Below are positions 26,948 to 36,191 of a stretch of DNA of 64,000 nt, piece after piece. The notes under the pieces were generated by a model, which saw nothing but the letters and a program-made list of their open reading frames with translations, made no database searches and had not been told where the DNA came from. Made by a program: the position numbers and the translations under genes. Numbering within the stretch: the stretch's first letter is position 1; each line of letters starts with the position of its first letter. This stretch comes from CAIWHR01 sp963717695 (GTDB lineage: Bacteria > Pseudomonadota > Gammaproteobacteria > Burkholderiales > Casimicrobiaceae): positions 186,001 to 250,000 of the forward strand of contig CAVQWR010000007.1 of NCBI GenBank assembly GCA_963717695.1, written 5' to 3'.

Positions 26948-28118
26948 GGCGTCCGGTTCACGGCGGAACCTGCTTGCCGTATCCGGGCGAGCTTGGCGGC
27001 GTACAGCTCGTGGTCCTGCCGCGTCGAGCTGTATTCCAGCGCACGCGCCAGCTCCCAGCGCGCCGAGTCGGTTTCGCCCAGTCCGACGTCGGCGATCGCG
27101 AGCCAGTAGTGGAACTCGCCGTTGTACGGCGCGCGCGCGACTTCCCTTGCGAACTGGTCGTGCGCCTCCCGATAATCGCCCTTCTGCAGCGCGGCCATGC
27201 CGAGATTGAAGTAGCGGAACGGGGGATCGGGCTCCAGCTGGTCCAGCTTCGCCGAGAGCGCGAGCGATTCCTGCACGCGTCCCTCGGCGGCGAGCACCGA
27301 CGCGAGATTCGATATCACGCGGGTATTGTCGGGTTCGCGCTCCCAGGGCGAAAGTGAGCGCGGACGTCGGCCTCGCGCAGGTGGCCCGTGCGCTGATAGA
27401 CGACGCCCAGAGTGTTGTAGGCACTCACGAACTGCGCGTTCTGGAGGATGGCGCCGCGCGCCCACCAGTACGCGTCCGTCAGGTTGCCCAGCGCGAACGA
27501 TTCCGCGGCGCGATTGTTCATGTACATCGCGATGATGGTGTTCTCGTCGACCACCCGGCTCGACATCGCACGGGTTTCCGCCGGGGGAAGAAAATCGATC
27601 GTCATCTGGTCGGTGCTGGCGCGTCCAAACATCGCGTCGGCGGACTTCACGCCGAGCGTGAGGTTGACGTGGCCGATGTAGTACTGGACGTTGCCGCTGC
27701 GGCTCCAGATCTCGCCGGATGCGGCGCGCTGGAACCGGACCGGCAGCCCGAGCTCCTTCGCGAAGGCGGCGGTCATGATCACGAGCGACAGACAGTTGCC
27801 GGACCGCGTCGCGAATGCCTCCGCGGCGTTCTTGGTCACGAGGGTGTCGTACTCGAGCTTCAGCTGTCCCTTCGAATACAGCGCATCGAACAGCCCCTGT
27901 CGCGTGCCTTTGACGATCAACTCGTCGGCGATGTCGACGCGAAGGAAGCGACGCATCTCGTCGCTCAGCGCGAACACGTCTTCGGCGCCGATGTAGGTCG
28001 AAGGACCGTCGAAGAGCTGATCGTTCAGGATTCCCTGCGGCGGACGCGTGGGCGCCAGAGGCGACGCGGCACACGCCGCCAGCAGCATGGCGAGTATCGA
28101 GACGATCCAAGTCTTCAT
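26944..28118 (-). CDS. TPR lipoprotein with transglutaminase-like region (single-base frameshift)
   Basis: A secreted lipoprotein: signal ending LLAACAAS with the lipobox Cys near residue 17. It has a transglutaminase-like segment around RSGNCLSLVIMTAAFAKELG, then TPR repeats (AYNTLGVVYQRTGHLREADV ... ISNLASVLAAEGR ... FRYFNLGMAALQKGDYREA). Two frames must be joined at AAA 27351-27353. Here one base seems to be missing (adding one A gives continuous TPR sequence), unlike the other sites in this window. AAGGAGG precedes the ATG at 28118. It probably sits on a membrane as a scaffold; no known partner. Confidence 0.8.
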
Positions 28119-28392
28119 GGGACCTCCTTCGCCATCGAGCGCGGCGGCAGGAGCGGGTCGACGGCAACCCGGGAGACGAAAGTCGACGCGGACATTTCGT
28201 CGCATTCGGCATGGCGCCGGGCGAGCCGCGGCGGCCACCCGACGCTCCTTCCCGCCGCACGGGCAGGCGACCCATTCTAGCGCCAAAGCACCGCTAATTC
28301 GCAACCCGCCGGACACGTCCCCGGCCCCGCGGCGACCGCACCTCGGCGCTCCGACCCATCGCGCAGGCGAATAACCATGTTGCCGTGATTTT

Positions 28393-28409
28393 TTGCATTT
28401 GTTGCAAAG
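28393..28409. promoter_or_regulatory. Inverted repeat TTTGCA-N5-TGCAAA
   Basis: A perfect 6-bp inverted repeat with a 5-bp spacer upstream of the receptor gene. It shares the TTTGCA(A) core with the sites at 28682 and 28772. The regulator is unknown. Confidence 0.4.
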
Positions 28410-28681
28410 AATGGCTCCAACGCCCGTCGTTACAACATTACCGGAGTTCCGACGGCCAAACGCGCGGGGCGGAGCTGCGCCTGACGCAGCGCAGCAAAAA
28501 CCGATGTCGAACGTCCCCCAGGAACCTGCCGGCGGCGTTCGAAGCTGGGATTTCGGGGTGCTTCCGGATCACGCCCGATCCGATCCCGCATATTGCGCTG
28601 CAAGGAAGCGCCATCGACCTCAGAAGGGTATCCCGCCCGCCTCTCCAACGGATCCGACCGCCCCGGCCGGACGGCACGGCT

Positions 28682-28700
28682 GTGCGTTTTTGCAACGCAC
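28682..28700. promoter_or_regulatory. Inverted repeat GTGCGTT-N5-AACGCAC
   Basis: A perfect 7-bp inverted repeat with a 5-bp spacer, the same geometry as the repeat at 28393, and including TTTGCAA. It is a candidate operator for a dimeric repressor. Confidence 0.4.
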
Positions 28701-28771
28701 AATCGGTGCTCGGCAACTTGCTACGATTCGAGAAAAAACAGCGGGTTGGACCAAATGGCCGTCGGCCGGTA

Positions 28772-28781
28772 GCAAATTTGC
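28772..28781. promoter_or_regulatory. Palindrome GCAAATTTGC
   Basis: A perfect 10-bp palindrome 148 bp before the receptor start. It contains the TTTGCA core shared with the two upstream inverted repeats. Confidence 0.35.
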
Positions 28782-28928
28782 AACAAGTTCGACGCCGGGC
28801 CGTCCCGCGCCTCGCATTTTCATTGCGGCCGAAAACTTCGCTGCGGTAAGGTGGCGGTGTTTCGAGTAATGCGAATTGATTTTATTGCGGTTCGCAGCGC
28901 GAATTCACCTTTGCCTGGGGGATCCAAG

Positions 28929-31902
28929 ATGAGGAATGTCAGCAAGAAGAAACTGTCGGTCGCGATTACGGCCGCATTGAATGCCGGGGTGGTCGTCGGC
29001 CTCGCCGCACCGGCCGCATACGCGCAGCAGGCAGCGCCCGCTACCACTACTACCACTACCGCGCCGCAGACGCAGAAGATCGAGCGCGTCGAGGTAACCG
29101 GTTCGCGCCTGCCGTCGCCGACGCTCGAGAGCGTGAGCCCGGTCAACGTGATCTCGGCTCAGGACATCAAGTGGGACGGCATCACCAACACCTCGGACAT
29201 CATCAACCAGCTGCCGTCGGCGTTCGCCGACTACGGTAGCAACCTGTCGAATGGCGCCACGGGCACGTCGACCGTCAACCTGCGCAACCTCGGCTCGTCA
29301 CGCACCCTCGTGCTGATCGACGGCAAGCGCGTTCCCGCGGGCAGCCCGCAGTTCTGGGCGACGGACATCAACGCCATCCCCGCCCCGCTGATCGAGCGGG
29401 TCGAAGTGCTGACCGGCGGCGCCTCGGCCGTGTACGGCTCGGACGCCATCGCGGGCGTCGTCAACTTCATCATGAACGACCACTTCGAGGGCGTTCAGGT
29501 GCAGTGGAACGGCAACGGCTTCAACCACCAGCAAAACGGCAGCTACGGCGATCTCGCCCAACTGGCCACGATCAACCCTGGTCAGTACCAGGTGCCGGGC
29601 GACCAGGGGTTCATCGGCTACACGCAGGACGCCAACATCCTGCTCGGCGGCAACTTCGCGAACGGCAAGGGCAACGCGACGCTGTTCATGAGCTACCGCA
29701 ATTCCAACCCGGTCACGCAGGACCACTATAACTACAGCGCGTGCGCGCTGAATTCGTCCAAGACCAGGGGGCTGTACTGCGGCGGCTCGCCCACCAACGG
29801 GACCGGTTATTTCTACAACAGCCCAACGTCAATCTTCACTATCGCGAACAAAGCCGGGGACGCCCGCCCGTTCAACAGCCCTGCCGACCTGTACAACTAC
29901 GCACCGTCGAACTACTACCAGCGGCCGCAGACGACGTACGGGTTCAACGCGTTCGCGCACTACGACGTGTTCCCGAACGTGCGCGTCTACGGCGAATTCG
30001 ACTTCTCGAACAACCATACGATCGCCCAGATCGCGCCGGGCGGCATATTCGTTGCGTCTGCCTATCCGCTGAAGGACAGCAATCCGCTGCTGTCGCAGCA
30101 GCTCAAGGACACCTTCGGCATCACGCCCACTAACCCCGTGTCGTCGTATATCGGGCGCCGCAATATCGAAGGCGGGGGCCGCTACCAGGACATCACGCTC
30201 GAGGACTTCCGGTACGTGCTGGGTGCCAAGGGCGACGTGCTCGACAGCACCTGGAACTACAACTTCTGGTGGCAGTCGGGCACGAACAACCTCTCGCAGA
30301 TCCAGGGCAACTACTTCGACAAGACGAAGATCGCCCGCTCGCTCGACGTCGTCACCAACCCGGCCACCGGCCTGCCGGTGTGCGCGTCGGTGCTCAACAA
30401 GACCGACAAGAATTGCGTGCCTTATGACATCTTCCACCTCGGTGGCGTCACGCAGGCGGCGCTCGATTACCTCAACACCCCGGGCTTCTCCAACGGCTAC
30501 ACGTCGCAGAGCGTGATCGGCCTGCAGTTCGACTCCGACCTCGGTGCGGCCTACGGCTGGCGCACGCCGTGGTCGAAGGACGGCGCGGCGGTTGCGTTCG
30601 GCTTCGAGCGGCGCGTCGAAAAGCTCCAGTTCAACGCTGACTCCGTGCTGGCGGGGGCCAACCTTTCCGGTGGCGGAGGCGCGGTCCCGAGCGTTTCCGG
30701 CCAGTACACGGTGAAGGAAGGCTACGTCGAGGCGCGTCTGCCGATCGTCGAGCAGGCCCCTGGCGCGTACCTGCTGAGCGTCAACGGCTCCTACCGCTAC
30801 TCGGACTACAGCATCAACCAGACCACCAATTCGTACGGCCTCGGCATCGAATGGGCGCCGGTCAAGGACTACAAGCTGCGCGGCACCTATCAGCAAGCCG
30901 TTCGTGCGCCGAACATCATCGAGCTGTTCACGCCGCAGGGCCTCAACCTGTTCAACACGGGGTCCGACCCTTGCGGAAACGCGAAGGGGCCGCCGACTGC
31001 GACGCTGGCAGGGTGCGTGGCGTCCGGCCTCGATCCGTCCAAGTACGGCAACCCGGGCCTTACCAACCCGGCTGGGCAGTACAACTTCCTGCAGGGCGGC
31101 AACGCGAACCTGGCGCCGGAAACGGCAAAGACGTACACGGTCGGCCTGGTCATGACGCCGTGGACGCAGTTCAGCGCGACGGTCGACTACTGGAACATCG
31201 ATCTCAAGGACCAGATCAGCATCATCCCGTCGGCACAGGCGCTGAACTCATGCGTGACGGACGGCACGTTCTGCGACCTGGTACATCGCGACCCGGTCTC
31301 CGGCTCCCTGTGGCGCGGCGACAACGGCTACGTCATCGGCACCAACATCAACATTGGTGCGCAGAAGACGGACGGCGTCGACGTCACGCTGAACTACAAC
31401 CAGCCGATCCAGGACTGGGGCAGCCTCGGCGTCACGTTGGTCGGAACGTACCTCAACACCTTCGAGACCACGCCGATCCCGGGCGGCGGCTCGTACGACT
31501 GCGCCGGCCTCTACGGCCCGACTTGCGGCACGCCGCTGCCGGTCTGGCGCTCCAAGCTGCGCGGCACGTGGAACACGCCTTGGAACGTGAACCTCGCGTT
31601 GACGTGGCGCTACATCGAGCTCGGTGGACATCGACACAAGCCAATCCAACCCGATCCTGAAGGGCACGTTCGACCCGGTCAACGAGCACCTCGGCTCGCA
31701 GAACTACATCGACCTGGCCGTGGCCTGGAACATCGACAAGAACTGGACGCTCTACGCCGGTGCCAACAACATCTTCGACAGGGATCCGCCGATCATCAGC
31801 TCCACGATCGCCGGCCCTCCGTTCGGCAACGGCAATACGTATCCGCAGGTCTACGACTCGCTCGGCCGCAACCTGTTCCTGAGCATCACGGGCAAGTACT
31901 GA
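28929..31902 (+). CDS. TonB-dependent receptor (single-base frameshift near C-terminus)
   Basis: An outer-membrane receptor of about 990 aa. The signal peptide ends AAYAQQ. A Thr-rich linker precedes the plug, with the TonB-box-like IERVEVTGSRLPSPT and plug blocks LRNLGSSRTLVLIDGKRV and RVEVLTGGASAVYGSDAIAGV. The barrel ends SLGRNLFLSITGKY. The frame breaks at GG 31623-31624; dropping one G gives WRYIELVDIDTSQSNP and restores the last 92 codons. The long extracellular loops contain Cys pairs. It resembles Caulobacter-type receptors for large or carbohydrate-like ligands rather than a named siderophore receptor. A terminator follows. Confidence 0.9.
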
Positions 31903-31933
31903 TCGCAGCGATACAAATCGCAATACGACTCAG

Positions 31934-31962
31934 CGGCGAGCCTTCGGGCTCGCCGTTTTTTT
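31934..31962 (+). terminator. Rho-independent terminator after the TonB-dependent receptor
   Basis: CGGCGAGCC (31934-31942), loop TTCG, GGCTCGCCG (31947-31955), then seven T residues. This is a textbook 9-bp stem with a stable UUCG loop and U-tract. Confidence 0.93.
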
Positions 31963-32063
31963 CGCGCTTCGGAAGGGCGGGAGGCGGGCGTCCGGTGGGC
32001 AGCGCCGGCGGCACGCACGCAGCGCGCGGGGCGGGCGGTTGCCGCCCGAGAGGGCAGATCGCG

Positions 32064-33360
32064 CTACTGCGGGGCGTCGCTACCGGAATCGCCGAACGCG
32101 TTCATGCCGGCGCTGAGCGCCGTGATCAGCGCGCGCTCGGGCGGCGTCAGGTGCGGGTGCCAGATGTCGAACATCAGGATGACGCGAAGCTTGTCGCTGT
32201 CGTTGCGCGCCTCGTGCTCGATGGTGTCGTCGAACACCCAGGCTTCGCCCGGCACCCACTGCCGAATCTCGTTGCCGACGCGGAATGAGCAATTCTCCGG
32301 AATGATCAGACCGAGGTGGGTGACGAGCCGCACGTTGGACACGCCGACGTGCGCTGGAATAATGGTCTTCGGCTTCAGCAGCGAAAACATCGCCGAGGGC
32401 GTTCGTCCCGGCTGGTCCGGCTGGGGCATGGGCGTCAGCGCCGCCATGGTCTTCGGGCAGCGCGCCGCGTTGGCGTCGACCCGCTTGCCGAAGCTGTGCA
32501 GGTGGAATGCGCTCCACCGGGGTGAATTGTTGAGTTCCGCAAATTGGGCGAGGGGCACTCCGGCCGGATAGGAGATGTATGGCTCGAATCCTTCCTCGGA
32601 TCGCAGGATGTCCAGGAATTCTGCGCGGATCTCATTGGTGGCCGCCTCGAGCGATTCAAGCCACGGAAATGCATTGCGATCGAAGAACTCGATCGGCGCG
32701 AGGTGCGGAAAGTGGTACAGCATCGATTGGGAGTCGTAGCGCTTCTTGCGGCCCACCATGATGTCGACCGACGTGCGAAACCGATCGAGATTCTCTCCGG
32801 CCAGCGCCTGATAGTGCCGGTCAAGAAAGGCGTCGAGGAAGCGTCCCTTCTCGCGGTTGTAGTTCTCGACGTAGGCGGATGCGGCGGCGAGAGCGGGGCG
32901 CAGATCGGGAGGCAGTTGCGGCAGCGGCGGCGCTACCGCCGCCGCGGCGGCGTAGGCATGCCTCGCCTCGTGCGTCCTGCCCCTGCGCTCCGCCAGGTTG
33001 CCGCGAAGGAGCAGCGCCGACCAGCTCGCGCGGATTGATCTTCAGCGCATTCCGGATGGCGGCATCCTCGCACGCATCGTCCTTCAGGTTGCGGCACGCG
33101 ATCGCCAGCTGGATCCACTGCTGCGGAATCGTGCCGTCGATGCCGACGATCTGCTGGAAGGCGGCACGCGCGGCGTACATGTCGCCCTGGCGGAATGCGC
33201 GCTGGCCGAGCGCGCCCAGCGCGCGCACGTGCCTCGGGTCGATCTCGAGAATCCGGTTCCAGTGGCGCACCGCGTCGCCGTCCCTGCCGGACTGCGCGGC
33301 CTGCAGCGCCGCGGCTTCGAGTGCGTCGATTTCGCCGGGGGGAGATGAAATGCCTTGCAT
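32064..33360 (-). CDS. TPR-aspartyl/asparaginyl beta-hydroxylase (single-base frameshift)
   Basis: A protein of about 431 aa. TPR repeats lie at the N-terminus (AVRHWNRILEIDPRHVRALG). A C-terminal Asp/Asn hydroxylase domain (PF05118) has the Fe/2-oxoglutarate motifs IIPAHVGVSNVRLVTHLGL and WVFDDTIEHEARN. The HXG first motif, with Gly in place of the usual Asp ligand, matches human AspH. The frames join at CC 33017-33018 (one extra G on the coding strand), giving NPRELVALLLRGNLAE. It is closely related to the next upstream gene. There is no signal peptide, so it probably acts in the cytoplasm. The substrate is unknown. Confidence 0.86.
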
Positions 33361-33383
33361 GGGATTGCTTCCGTGGGGTTGCC

Positions 33384-34565
33384 TCAGATGCTCCAGATGG
33401 GTTTCTGCCCGCTGTAGGCATCGATGGCATCGAACATCGCGCGCACCAGTGCGCGCTCGTCCTCGCTCAATTCCGGGCGCCAGACCTCGAACAGCAGGAT
33501 GACGCGCGGCTCGCGGCTGCCGTTCCAGGCTTCGTGCTCGATGGTGTCGTCGAACGCCCACGCCTTGCCCTCGGCCGGCGTGCGGGAATCGTTGCCGACG
33601 CGCAGGCCGCAACCGGGCGGAACGATCAGCGGCAGGTGGCAGATGAGCCGCGTGTTGACGAGTCCCGAATGCGGCGGAATGCGCGCGCCGGGGCGAAGCA
33701 GCGAGAAGAGCACCGACGGCGATCGATTCGAAACCCGTGCGAGCGGAACCTTGGCGAGCGTTGCCATCGTCCGCGGACAGCGCGCGGCATTCTCGGGTAC
33801 CACCTCGCCGTTCTTCCACAGGTAGAACGCGCTCCAGTCGGGGTTGTCCGTCAGACCGGACTGCTCCTTGCGCGGCCGGCGCGGATCACCTTCGACGTAG
33901 GGCCGGAATCCGGACCCGTCCCGCAATGCGGCCTCGGCCTCGGCACGAATTTCGGCGGTGGCGGCTTCGACGGCGTCCATCCACGGAAACGAGGCGCGAT
34001 CGTAGAACTGAATCTGGGGCAGTTCCGGGAAGTAATACGCCTGCGGCTGCTGGAAATAGATGTTCTTGCGCCCGACCATGATGTCGAGCGACTGACGGAA
34101 CCGCGCGCTGGCCGCGCCGGCGCCGGCCTCCGCGGCCCGCAGCCGATCGAACAGGAACTGCTCGAATTTCTGCGCGTAGTGCCCGCCCATCGACTTCGCA
34201 CGCTCGATCTCGCGCACGAGGTCGGGCGGGAGCTGGTCGGACGGAGGGGCTGCCTGGACGGCAAACTGATAGTGCGACGACGCGGCGCGGTCGTCGCCGA
34301 GCGCGGCGAGCTGATCAGCCTTCAATATCAACGCGCGGAGATTGCGCGGCTCCTGTGCCAGCAGCTTGTCCAGGTTGGCGATCGCCGCAGGTGCGTCATT
34401 CAGGCGGCTGCAGGCGTGCGCGAGTGCCAGGAGACTGCCGGCGTCCGCCTCACCCTGGCGCACGATCTGCTCGAACGATGCGCGGGCCTCGCGCGCATTG
34501 CCCCGGCGAAGCGCGTCGAGACCGGCGGCAGCCAGTGCGCGAGCGTCGGTGCGTGGGGGTTCCAT
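33384..34565 (-). CDS. TPR-aspartyl/asparaginyl beta-hydroxylase, paralogue
   Basis: A 393-aa intact paralogue of the downstream gene. N-terminal TPRs (about residues 1-120) lead to a middle helical part and a C-terminal hydroxylase domain with RIPPHSGLVNTRLICHLPL and WAFDDTIEHEAWNGS. These hold the two iron-binding His residues, again in the HXG form. The ATG at 34565 has GAGG 5 nt upstream. It ends 23 bp before the start of the paralogue, so the pair is one transcript produced by tandem duplication. Confidence 0.88.
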   Translation of the reverse strand: MEPPRTDARALAAAGLDALRRGNAREARASFEQIVRQGEADAGSLLALAHACSRLNDAPAAIANLDKLLAQEPRNLRALILKADQLAALGDDRAASSHYQFAVQAAPPSDQLPPDLVREIERAKSMGGHYAQKFEQFLFDRLRAAEAGAGAASARFRQSLDIMVGRKNIYFQQPQAYYFPELPQIQFYDRASFPWMDAVEAATAEIRAEAEAALRDGSGFRPYVEGDPRRPRKEQSGLTDNPDWSAFYLWKNGEVVPENAARCPRTMATLAKVPLARVSNRSPSVLFSLLRPGARIPPHSGLVNTRLICHLPLIVPPGCGLRVGNDSRTPAEGKAWAFDDTIEHEAWNGSREPRVILLFEVWRPELSEDERALVRAMFDAIDAYSGQKPIWSI

Positions 34566-34752
34566 GGTGCCTCGGTAGGGATCGCGCCAGCGTTCGGCCT
34601 TCGCAGCAGCCGCGGGCACGGCTGCAAGAATAGCAAAATCCGCATGGCCGGATTTTCGCAGGCTGCGCATCTCTTTGGCGCGGAGATCGGAGCGGACGAT
34701 GGCGACCCTCGCGATGCGCCTGAATCGGTCGTCGGGCTGCGCCGCTTCCCTG

Positions 34753-35829
34753 CTAGAGTCCGCGTCGGTCCAGCACGGCGGCGACGCCTTCGTCAACGCG
34801 TGCGAGCTGCTGCAGCCAGGCCATGCCGCGCCTGATCTCGTCGCGGTTCGTCGCGCGGGAGCCATCGAGGATCGCGCGGCGCTCGGCCGCCGTGTACGCA
34901 TACTCCGGCGCCTTGGAATAGCGTGCGAGGACCGGACTGCGCGTCAGCGCGGACAATTGTGCCGGCGCGTGCGGCAACCCGAAGTGCGCGAGGATTCGCG
35001 CGAGGCAGGGCTCGACGCCGCCGAGAAACGCCTCGAAGTCGAGTGCCAGGACCCGATCGGGATGGCGCGCCAGCGTTTCATCCTGCGTCCACGACTCGGA
35101 CAGCCAGCTCATCGCCGCCATTTCGCCGGGCGAAAGCACGTGCAGCGGCGCCAGCGGGGCGCGCGTGCGCGCCTGCAGCCGGCGGATGCGCTCCTGCCCG
35201 TGGCCGCGGAGGTCCATCGGCGAATTCTGTCCGGCCAGCAGCGTGGCGAGATACGGCTCCGCGCGAAGGTTGAGATAGACCGCCCGCGAAGCCGTCGCCC
35301 GCGACAGCATCGGCACCGCCATGCGGCCAGCCGAGCTCGTCGCCTTCAGGACCACGCTGCGTGTGGTCTCGTAGCCGCGGCTCCACAGGGTCATGAACAC
35401 GGCGAGGCGACGCTCGAACTCCGCTTCGCTCAGCAACGAGTCGGGCCGGCCCAGCGCGTCGTGCGCGTCGGCCAGCGTTCGCAGCGGCAGCGGTTCGCGC
35501 AACGGCAGCACGCTGCCGGTTTCGTCCAGCAGCCGGCTGAGCAGCGTCGACCCGACATGACCCGTATGAAGGATGAAATGCAGTGGCCTCAGGTTGCGCG
35601 CCCGCACGACCGCGTCGGCGACGGCATGAAATGGGACCCAGGACCCCTGTGTCGCCGGTCCGAGAATCCGGTCATCGAGGAAGCTGGCCGCGCGATAGCC
35701 GGCGGCTTCCTGGCGTATGAGCAGGACGGCGTCGCGGACGAGGTCAAGCTTCTGTGGAAAGGCGTCCGGTGACACCGGGAGCTGCTGCAGGAGCGTGTCG
35801 GCGACGGAGACGGGCGTTTCGGTGGCCAA
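34753..35829 (-). CDS. Sulfotransferase-like P-loop protein
   Basis: About 358 aa. The P-loop is FILHTGHVGSTLLSRLLDE, with a Val where most sulfotransferases have Ser or Arg. A motif like PLREPLPLRTLADAH and a C-terminal GVEPCLARILAHFGLP region follow, as in Sulfotransfer_3-like proteins. No clean start exists. TTG at 35829 begins where coding character appears; the frame is open to 36003, but that part has poor composition. It is divergent from the fusion gene and could share its promoter region. The catalytic role is uncertain because the loop is atypical. Confidence 0.72.
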   Translation of the reverse strand: MATETPVSVADTLLQQLPVSPDAFPQKLDLVRDAVLLIRQEAAGYRAASFLDDRILGPATQGSWVPFHAVADAVVRARNLRPLHFILHTGHVGSTLLSRLLDETGSVLPLREPLPLRTLADAHDALGRPDSLLSEAEFERRLAVFMTLWSRGYETTRSVVLKATSSAGRMAVPMLSRATASRAVYLNLRAEPYLATLLAGQNSPMDLRGHGQERIRRLQARTRAPLAPLHVLSPGEMAAMSWLSESWTQDETLARHPDRVLALDFEAFLGGVEPCLARILAHFGLPHAPAQLSALTRSPVLARYSKAPEYAYTAAERRAILDGSRATNRDEIRRGMAWLQQLARVDEGVAAVLDRRGL

Positions 35830-36191
35830 GGCGATTTGTCGGGAGGCGGCTGACGGGTCTGCGCGCGCGCAGTGAAGCGTTCGCGTATGCGGTGTCCGCG
35901 AAGCGAACGCGGCGCCAGTGTACCCAATCCACGCGGTCCGGCGTGATCGAACCGGCGCACGCCGCGTTCCGCAGGTCGCGGTGGCATCGAGCGAGCCCGC
36001 CACGCAGGAGCGCTGTTGCCCGGCTGCGCGCGAATCCGGGATGATGCAAATGTGCGCGCGGCGGACTCCCTTTGGACGCGGCAGCGCTTGCCGTTTCGCC
36101 GAAGATGCGTCGAGGCGGGTGATACAATTCGAGGCCCAAATTTCGGGCGCAAAGTCGCGTGGCCGCCGCCCGGCCGGCCCGTGCCACGAAG
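35830..36191 (+). other. Divergent intergenic region
   Basis: About 360 bp between the sulfotransferase-like gene and the fusion gene. A TACAAT hexamer at 36123-36128 is a possible -10 for the rightward gene, but no good -35 is seen. No small gene is supported. Confidence 0.35.

Larger units (their letters stand above)
28119..28928 (+). other. Long intergenic region upstream of the TonB-dependent receptor
   Basis: An 810-bp divergent gap between the lipoprotein and receptor genes. Open frames in it have unlikely composition and no ribosome sites, so I call none. It contains three TTTGCA-type inverted repeats (28393-28409, 28682-28700, 28772-28781), which suggests a multi-site operator region for the receptor. 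Confidence 0.45.

Noticed and set aside
28385..28849. 154-codon ORF in the gap before the TonB-dependent receptor
   Set aside because: No ribosome site, no recognisable domain, odd composition, and it overlaps the inverted repeats that look regulatory.
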